From the NCBI GenBank assembly GCA_031268525.1, contig JAIRXA010000020.1, positions 1-11,030 on the forward strand: DNA of 11,030 bases, read 5' to 3'. The notes under the pieces were generated by a model. That model made no database searches. It was not told where the DNA came from and was given only the letters and a program-made list of their open reading frames with translations. This DNA comes from Coriobacteriales bacterium (GTDB taxonomy: Bacteria; Actinomycetota; Coriobacteriia; Coriobacteriales; UBA8131). The position numbers and the translations under genes were made by a program. Every line of letters starts with the position of its first letter. Position 1 is the stretch's first letter. This document shows, piece after piece, positions 7,063-11,030 of the stretch.

Positions 7063-7068
7063 TAGAAT
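7063..7068 (+). promoter_or_regulatory. Possible -10 element (TAGAAT) for tRNA-Ala
   Basis: TAGAAT, one mismatch from TATAAT, lies about 70 bases before the mature tRNA 5' end and after the coaBC hairpin. No convincing -35 is seen 16-18 bases upstream. The call is weak. Confidence 0.3.
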
Positions 7069-7136
7069 ACCCATCACTCCAAGGGAAGTCTCAGGGATGC
7101 CTTTCGATTGGCTCCCGAGAGATGCCTGTATATCGT

Positions 7137-7212
7137 GGGGATGTAGCTCAGCTGGGAGAGCAATACGTTCGCAACGTATAGGTCGTGGGTTCGAATCCCA
7201 TCATCTCCACCA
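7137..7212 (+). tRNA. tRNA-Ala, anticodon CGC
   Basis: A full cloverleaf can be folded by eye. The acceptor pairs GGGGATG (7137-7143) with CATCTCC (7202-7208) and includes the G3:U70 pair that is the alanine identity element. The D stem is GCTC/GAGC. The anticodon stem ATACG/CGTAT encloses the loop TTCGCAA with CGC at 7170-7172. The T arm is GTGGG TTCGAAT CCCAT. The discriminator is A7209 and CCA is encoded at 7210-7212. It would read GCG codons. The gene is intact but serves as a recombination target: its anticodon arm and 3' end recur downstream. Confidence 0.97.
7157..7181 (+). repeat. Attachment-site-like repeat inside tRNA-Ala (copy 1 of 25 bp)
   Basis: This segment, from the end of the D loop to the first base after the anticodon stem, is identical over 25 bases to 10411-10435. 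Such exact direct repeats centred on an anticodon loop are typical of tyrosine-recombinase attachment cores. No integrase gene is present to confirm it. Confidence 0.7.
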
Positions 7213-7567
7213 CAACTCGGAATAATCTTACGGGGATTCGAACCCGAGAGGGCGCAACGCTCCAGTGGAGCGTTGCGGGCCGAGCAAGCGCAGCTTGCGA
7301 GGTCTACAAGCGTGAGGCGCATCGCGCCGAAGCGATTGTCGAATCCCATCATCTCCACCAATCTACCTGCTGCATGAACGTATGCCGAGTTCGTATAAGG
7401 ATACGTCCACTCCACCATTGAGACATCGAGATCACTACTTCGTGGCCTGACGGTCGAAATCCAGCGAAGGGAAGATATTGAGTGCCTCGTGTGGTTGCAC
7501 GGACTCCCAATCGCCACGAGTTTCCAATCGCCATAATCGACACTGCGTGACGTGGTAAAATACCTCT
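7213..7567. other. Gene-free stretch after tRNA-Ala with a three-hairpin module and tRNA 3'-end duplicate
   Basis: No coding gene is supported. The segment 7233-7245 is an inverted 13-bp copy of the tRNA T arm (7187-7199). Three hairpins with 3-base loops follow: 7253-7263/7267-7277 (11 bp, perfect), 7284-7289/7293-7298 (6 bp) and 7316-7320/7324-7328 (5 bp). A direct copy of the tRNA 3' end closes the module at 7339-7360. From 7361 to 7567 I see only a small CGTAT/ATACG hairpin (about 7389-7405) and a decamer, CCAATCGCCA, present twice (about 7507 and 7524). Confidence 0.65.
7333..7360 (+). repeat. Duplicate of the tRNA-Ala 3' end, including CCA
   Basis: 7339-7360 is identical to the last 22 bases of tRNA-Ala (7191-7212), and 7333-7357 is identical over 25 bases to 10438-10462. 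Both downstream copies carry CGATTG just upstream in place of the tRNA's own 5' T-stem strand, so they share an element-specific junction. Confidence 0.8.
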
Positions 7568-8477
7568 ATGGACGAGATAATTATTTTGTAAACGTTGGAT
7601 ATAAAAAGTCTGATTTTCACGGTCAGGGACACTCAGGTTCTGCTCGACAGCGACGTGGCAATGCTGTACGGCTAACGAAACCAAGAGGATAAATGAAACC
7701 GCGTCTCGTAACACAAGACGTTTTCCTGATACATTCCGTTTCAAACTTACAGCCGAGGAAGCAAACCGGATTGCCGAGGCAAGACCTGACATTATTTCTT
7801 TGAGGTCGCAAATTGCGACCTCAAAGCGTGGTGGTCGCAGATACACCCCCTACGTTTACACGGAACAGGGGATAGGGATGTTGTCGGGCTTGCTGAAAAA
7901 TGATACGGCCATAGACGTGAGCATAGGCGTAATGAACGCTTTCGTCGAAATGCGGCGCTTTATTGCGGCATACGGCAAGACATTTGAGCGGATTACGACA
8001 GTCGAATACAAGCTCCTCGAACACGACAAGAAGTTCGATGAACTGTTCGACCTTATTCAACTGCCGGGGCTTCCGCAACAGGGCATATTTTTCAAAGGAG
8101 AGATATACGACGCTTTCAGGCTTATCGTCAAGATTATTGGCGAGGCGCGGGAAACACTTGTAATCATCGACGGCTATGCTGACGATACCATCCTCGATAT
8201 GCTGGCAAAACGCAAACGTGGGGAGGATGCCGTTATAGTCACCGCTTCGCCCGGCAGAATCACGCAGACGGGGCTTGGCAAGATAAACGCGCAATACCCG
8301 ACGGTCAGCGTCGTCAAATCCGACGAGTTTCATGACCGTTTCATCATCGTGGATGGCAAGAAGGTCTACCATGTCGGGGCATCCCTAAAGGATGCGGGAA
8401 AGAAATGCTTTGCTCTCACACTGCTTGATGATGAAGGCTTGATTGTCGCAAAGACACAGGACATCATCGGCACATAA
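7568..8477 (+). pseudogene. ORF6N-domain protein with phospholipase-D-like C-terminus, disrupted by a stop and a frameshift
   Basis: The ancestral gene is an ORF6N (PF10543) phage/mobile-element DNA-binding protein. From ATG 7568 (MDEIIIL) a TAA at 7589 interrupts; the frame resumes with SLIFTVRDTQVLLDSDVAMLYG and stops at 7673. One extra base in 7673-7676 then shifts the frame, and the family pattern continues as ETKRINETASRNTRRFPDTF, LTAEEANRIAEARPD, LRSQIATSKRGGRRYTPYVY and TEQGIGMLSGLL. The C-terminal part contains IDGYADDTILDMLAKRK and FHDRFIIVDGKKVYHVGASL, the PLD-like tail common in ORF6N proteins. The uninterrupted part runs 7677-8477; a TTG at 7800 or ATG at 7878 could express a fragment, but no good ribosome-binding site is seen. 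A sequencing error is possible for one lesion, less so for two. Confidence 0.75.
7798..7826. repeat. 29-nt near-perfect palindrome inside the ORF6N coding region
   Basis: CTTTGAGGTCGCA (7798-7810) pairs with TGCGACCTCAAAG (7814-7826) around AAT; the arms extend to 14 bp about a single central base. It lies over the conserved LRSQIATSK codons. It could be an operator, a recombination site, or a by-product of the conserved peptide. Confidence 0.85.
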
Positions 8478-8550
8478 AGAACGTCATCTGTCCCGATTCC
8501 CCGGACAAACGGCTTCACTTTATGTGTTCGGTTGCAATGGATGTCCATGA

Positions 8551-8621
8551 ACGGCTCTGTGCGCATTTCTGGGAGGAAATACAAAGAGCCGTCTGCTTTT
8601 ATTCCGAGAACAAACGGCTCT
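8551..8621. repeat. Alternating 8-nt inverted repeats (ACGGCTCT / AGAGCCGT)
   Basis: ACGGCTCT at 8551-8558, AGAGCCGT at 8585-8592 and ACGGCTCT again at 8614-8621 allow two mutually exclusive hairpins. ACAAACGGCT also occurs directly repeated at 8505-8514 and 8610-8619. No coding sequence is supported at 8478-8645. This may be a transcript-end structure between the convergent ORF6N and small-protein genes. Confidence 0.55.
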
Positions 8622-8645
8622 ATGTAACGGTATTCAGCCGTCTAC

Positions 8646-8816
8646 TTAACTTTTGACCATCTTCGTCTTGGCGGTCATAAACTTATGTAGTGTCTCGTCT
8701 ATCGTGTCGGTATAACGCCCCTCGGCAATCAGGCTGTTCCGCAGGTCGTTCATGGCGCGTATGATACATTGACATTCCTCGTAGGTAAAATAGTGTCTGG
8801 TTGTCTGCTTCCTCAT
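8646..8816 (-). CDS. Small mobile-element-associated protein of unknown function
   Basis: A 56-residue protein, MRKQTTRHYFTYEECQCIIR at its N-terminus and ending KMVKS. I chose the ATG at 8816 (reading leftwards) over one at 8840 because AAGGAGGG sits about 6 bases upstream of it, an excellent ribosome-binding site that lies inside the longer reading. It is basic at both ends, lacks membrane segments, and has a central pattern (LRN.LIAEGRYTDTIDE.L.K) resembling short proteins I recall from clostridial conjugative elements (family memory, not searched). That fits its location inside the tRNA-Ala island. No catalytic motif is visible, and I cannot assign a function. It is divergent from the AlbA_2 regulator, with 170 bases between the two starts, so the genes may share a control region. 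Confidence 0.7.
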   Translation of the reverse strand: MRKQTTRHYFTYEECQCIIRAMNDLRNSLIAEGRYTDTIDETLHKFMTAKTKMVKS

Positions 8817-8875
8817 GGCTTTCCCTCCTTGTGCTTTCATTGTACGTGGTGCAGGTGCATATGATCCGCGATTCG

Positions 8876-8904
8876 TTGAGGAATTGTGTGTGAGCGGGTA
8901 TAAT
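8876..8904 (+). promoter_or_regulatory. Near-consensus sigma70-type promoter for the AlbA_2 regulator gene
   Basis: TTGAGG (8876-8881), a 17-base spacer, then TATAAT (8899-8904). It would start transcription near 8911 and give a leader of about 75 bases. This is the best promoter match in the window. Confidence 0.75.
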
Positions 8905-8959
8905 TTAATAAGCCGTTTTCAGAGAGGCTCCGAAGCGAAGTTGATATGAAACGCAGGGG

Positions 8960-8984
8960 TTTTCCCTCTGCTGAACCGGGAAAA
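8960..8984 (+). promoter_or_regulatory. Inverted repeat just before the AlbA_2 regulator start codon
   Basis: TTTTCCC (8960-8966) and GGGAAAA (8978-8984) form a perfect 7-bp inverted repeat two bases before the ATG at 8987. An overlapping hairpin, GCAGGGG with CCCTCTGC, is an alternative fold. No clear ribosome-binding site exists, so the structure could control translation or act as an operator. Confidence 0.45.
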
Positions 8985-8986
8985 TC

Positions 8987-10435
8987 ATGCTGACTGTTGA
9001 ACATATAAAGAAAATACTGGCCGAAGGCGAAGGTCTTACCGTCGAGTTTAAGAAGTGCGAGAACGCACTTTCAAAAAGCATCTATGAAACTGTCTGCTCA
9101 TTTGCGAATCGCTACGGAGGCTCTATCCTTCTTGGCGTTTCAGATGACGGCGAGGCGCTCGGTGTAAGTCCCGAAGCAGCAGGAGCCATCAAGAAAGACT
9201 TTGCCAACACGGTGAATAACCCACAGAAGATGGCCCCGCCCCTTTTTCTCACCTTGGATGAAATCGAGATCGATGGCAAGTTGGTGCTTTACGCATATAT
9301 TCCGAGGACTTCCCAAATCCAGATGACGGCGGGGCGTATATATGACCGGAATGAGGACGGGGACTACGATGTTACCGGCTCCACAGAACTCATTGCCCAA
9401 ATGTCCATCAGAAAATCCAATGAGTACACAGAGCGCAAAGTGTTCCCATTCGCAAGGGAGGAACATCTCAAATTAGCGGAGCTTATGCCAATCGTGAGGC
9501 AACGCGCCCTGAATCGGGACCATGAGCATCCTTGGGGCGATATGGCCGACATGGAGATCATGCGCAGCGCAGGGCTGTATGAAGAAGACACCACAACCGG
9601 TGTCAAAGGTTTTAACCGTGCGGCCTTGCTTCTGTTTGGACGCGACGAGATAATCCAGCAGGCAGCGCCTGGATACGTTACGGACTGTCTGCTCCGGGTA
9701 GAAAACGTAGACCGCTACGATGACCGCCTGCGCGTGGAATCAAACCTGATTGAAGCCTTTGGCCAGATCATGGGATTCATCGCGAAGCACACATGGAACA
9801 GGTTCTTCCTGATTGACAACTTGAATGTAAACGTCAGGGATTTCATAGCCAAGGAAATCGTTTCCAATGTCCTCGTCCACCGCGAATTTTCCAGTGCGCA
9901 TCCGGCCCGTGTGATTGTCGAAAAGGGCCGTATACTTGCGGAGAACTGGAACCGTCCGCTCAGCCCCGGTCGGATTGACCCGGACAACTTCAAGCCATAC
10001 CCGAAGAATCCGATCCTTGCGCGCTTCTTTGTCAATATCGGATATGCCGATACATTGGGTTCAGGCGTCCGCAACCTCTATAAGTACACGCAGATGTACT
10101 CCGGCAAAGAGCCCGAACTCATTGAGGGGGATATGTTTCAGGCAATCATCCCGCTTAATAGGACACAGGATGTCCCCAATGATGTCCCAATAAATGTCCC
10201 AATAAATGTCCTAATAAACGCAACCGAGAAAGAAGTGCTTGATCTTATCACGGAGAATCCCAAGATCACATATGCCGCGCTTGCGGAAAGGCTGTCTCTT
10301 AGCAGCAGGACCATTCAGCGCAGCATCGCAAAACTCCAAGGCATTGGCCATATCAGACGGGAAGGGTCGAGGAAATCCGGTTATTGGGAAATCATATCGG
10401 ACGACTCCGCAGAGCAATACGTTCGCAACGTATAG
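8987..10435 (+). CDS. AlbA_2 (Schlafen-type) / HATPase_c_4 / winged-helix putative transcriptional regulator
   Basis: A 482-residue cytosolic protein of the widespread 'ATP-binding / putative DNA-binding' family. Residues about 12-135 are the AlbA_2 (AAA_4) domain, recognised by LTVEFKKCENALSKSIYETV and then FANRYGGSILLGVSDDG. Residues about 250-395 match the HATPase_c_4 region, with EIVSNVLVHREFSSAHPARV and then GYADTLGSGVRNLYKYT. A repetitive VPIN linker (about 395-410) precedes a winged helix at about 418-472 (ITYAALAERLSLSSRTIQRS). Family members are presumed regulators and are often found in mobile or defence regions; a precise role is not known. The last seven residues, EQYVRNV, and the stop codon are read from a 25-bp copy of the tRNA-Ala anticodon region, so the native C-terminus was replaced or the gene ended at the attachment site. 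Its own promoter is at 8876-8904. Confidence 0.85.
   Translation: MLTVEHIKKILAEGEGLTVEFKKCENALSKSIYETVCSFANRYGGSILLGVSDDGEALGVSPEAAGAIKKDFANTVNNPQKMAPPLFLTLDEIEIDGKLVLYAYIPRTSQIQMTAGRIYDRNEDGDYDVTGSTELIAQMSIRKSNEYTERKVFPFAREEHLKLAELMPIVRQRALNRDHEHPWGDMADMEIMRSAGLYEEDTTTGVKGFNRAALLLFGRDEIIQQAAPGYVTDCLLRVENVDRYDDRLRVESNLIEAFGQIMGFIAKHTWNRFFLIDNLNVNVRDFIAKEIVSNVLVHREFSSAHPARVIVEKGRILAENWNRPLSPGRIDPDNFKPYPKNPILARFFVNIGYADTLGSGVRNLYKYTQMYSGKEPELIEGDMFQAIIPLNRTQDVPNDVPINVPINVLINATEKEVLDLITENPKITYAALAERLSLSSRTIQRSIAKLQGIGHIRREGSRKSGYWEIISDDSAEQYVRNV
10169..10216 (+). repeat. Four 12-nt units encoding a DVPN/NVPI-type linker
   Basis: Units at 10169-10180, 10181-10192, 10193-10204 and 10205-10216 (consensus AATGTCCCAATA) encode DVPN, DVPI, NVPI and NVLI between the ATPase-like and winged-helix domains. 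The unit is in frame, so copy number would alter linker length only. Confidence 0.85.
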
Positions 10436-10462
10436 ATCGATTGTCGAATCCCATCATCTCCA
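10411..10462 (+). repeat. Chimeric tRNA-Ala fragment, probable right attachment junction
   Basis: 10411-10435 is identical to tRNA positions 7157-7181 (anticodon arm), and 10444-10462 is identical to 7191-7209 (T loop to discriminator). The eight bases between (ATCGATTG) replace nine tRNA bases, so the copy cannot form a normal T stem. CCA is absent (TCA follows). Confidence 0.8.
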
Positions 10463-10475
10463 TCATCATAAACGC

Positions 10476-10498
10476 AAAGCCGCATCGCGCGGCTTTTT
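10476..10498 (+). terminator. Rho-independent terminator
   Basis: AAAGCCGC (10476-10483), loop ATCGC, GCGGCTTT (10489-10496), ending in a run of five T (10494-10498). It follows the AlbA_2 regulator stop by about 40 bases. It sits inside a larger 16-bp inverted repeat made of tRNA-derived arms (10444-10459 and 10507-10522). Confidence 0.8.
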
Positions 10499-10506
10499 GT
10501 GCTCAT

Positions 10507-10524
10507 AGATGATGGGATTCGAAC
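10507..10524 (-). repeat. Inverted copy of the tRNA-Ala T-loop/acceptor segment
   Basis: The reverse complement of these 18 bases equals tRNA positions 7189-7206. With 10444-10459 it forms an inverted repeat around the terminator. It may be another recombination scar from an element integrated in the opposite sense. Confidence 0.75.
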
Positions 10525-10612
10525 GGGCGAGCAGTTCCAGCGAACCCCGAGGAAACACCGATTTATTCATTGCGCCCCATTGTGTGCCCCATCTTGTGGC
10601 CCGTTTTGCTTT

Positions 10613-11030
10613 CTATTCATGACGACGGGCTTGACGTTTCTTCTTTGTGATCAAGACTATTGCAGCGCCTATGATCACGATGGCTATGCCTGCGGCTGTT
10701 GCAACAATCCCCATGTTCATAGTGCCGTCATCCCCTGTGGAGCCAGAGGAGGCAAGCACCTCCGTTGCTGTAATTTCGTAGACAACAATGCCATCCTTGC
10801 CGGAGTGCAGACGGTAAGTCGTGCCGTCAAACGAGGGCAAGAAACCGAGTCGCCAAAGACTTGCCGCAGCGCTCCCTACGCCGAAAAACGAAGCGACAAA
10901 CTCTTTTTCCCCAACTGATGAGCCAACGGTATCTTCCGTAACCGAATCCAATTCAATGCCAAGCGCCTCTATGCCTTTTACCACAGTCGGGCCCGGACAT
11001 TGCCCATAATACTCACCAAATTCGTCGTTG
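10613..11030 (-). CDS. C-terminal part of a single-pass membrane protein of unknown function (5' end outside window)
   Basis: The frame runs leftwards from the window edge (first complete codon 11029-11027, Asn) to TAG at 10613-10615. The visible portion begins NDEFGEYYGQCPGPTVVKGI; a GTG inside it (10984) need not be the start, because the frame is open upstream. About 85 polar residues precede a short Ser/Gly/Asp-rich stretch and a hydrophobic segment, GIVATAAGIAIVIIGAAIVL, then a basic tail, ITKKKRQARRHE. This is the layout of a protein exposed outside the cell with a C-terminal membrane anchor and a short cytosolic end. There is no LPxTG motif. I do not recognise a domain; the GKDGIVVYEIT and FGVGSAAASLWRLGF segments suggest no known family to me. 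It converges on the tRNA-derived island and is probably native chromosome beyond the insertion. Confidence 0.65.
   Translation of the reverse strand, partial: NDEFGEYYGQCPGPTVVKGIEALGIELDSVTEDTVGSSVGEKEFVASFFGVGSAAASLWRLGFLPSFDGTTYRLHSGKDGIVVYEITATEVLASSGSTGDDGTMNMGIVATAAGIAIVIIGAAIVLITKKKRQARRHE

Noticed and set aside
6969..7225. Short + strand frames running into tRNA-Ala, ending in EQYVRNV or SHHLHHNSE
   Set aside because: They are chance readings through the tRNA and its leader, with no start signal or family similarity.
7074..7517. 147-codon - strand frame across the tRNA region, containing DGIRTHDLYVANVLLSQLSYIP
   Set aside because: This peptide is the well-known spurious translation of the antisense strand of a tRNA gene; the frame overlaps tRNA-Ala and its repeats.
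8537..8656. Small + strand frame (about 39 codons) over the octamer repeats
   Set aside because: No ribosome-binding site, no recognisable pattern, and it runs into the - strand small gene; the repeat structure explains it better.
10499..10918. 139-codon + strand frame opposite the membrane protein
   Set aside because: The - strand frame has a clear membrane segment with basic tail and continues to the window edge; the + frame begins in tRNA-derived repeats and shows no family features.

Overview
The window looks like chromosomal DNA of a GC-rich actinobacterium, most likely a gut-type member of the Coriobacteriia. The pointers are a COG1579 zinc-ribbon protein directly upstream of an RNase HI gene (an actinobacterial gene order), secreted DUF4430 and prenyltransferase-barrel proteins, and a tRNA-Ala locus carrying a small foreign island. 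The lineage is an inference; no rRNA or other phylogenetic marker is present.

Bases 1-3668 hold two secreted or surface proteins on the + strand. The first (start probably just outside the window) has an N-terminal beta-rich region, an alpha/alpha-barrel of the prenyltransferase/transcobalamin type and two ricin-type beta-trefoil lectin domains. The second has an N-terminal membrane anchor, a long Gly/Ser linker and a C-terminal DUF4430 (transcobalamin C-terminal-like) domain. Together they contain the two domain types of animal transcobalamin/intrinsic factor, split over neighbouring genes. The gap between them is built of degenerate 20-23-nt tandem repeats.

Bases 3850-6962 form a probable housekeeping operon: a coiled-coil C4 zinc-ribbon protein (COG1579), then by an ATGA overlap a single reading frame joining a complete RNase HI domain to a complete QueD/6-pyruvoyltetrahydropterin synthase domain, then coaBC (phosphopantothenoylcysteine decarboxylase/synthetase). 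The RNase HI-QueD joint frame is the most unusual coding feature. A repeat-rich spacer with several ATGA start/stop overlaps separates it from coaBC.

Bases 7137-10524 are a tRNA-Ala(CGC) gene followed by an integration scar or small genomic island. Parts of the tRNA recur as exact direct repeats at 7339-7360, 10411-10435 and 10444-10462, and as inverted copies at 7233-7245 and 10507-10524. Between them lie a three-hairpin module, a broken ORF6N/phospholipase-D-like gene, a small element-type protein on the - strand, and an AlbA_2/HATPase/winged-helix regulator whose last seven codons and stop are tRNA-derived sequence. No complete integrase is present, so the island is either a remnant or mobilised in trans.

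The right edge (10613-11030, - strand) holds the C-terminal part of a single-pass membrane protein of unknown function that enters from outside the window.
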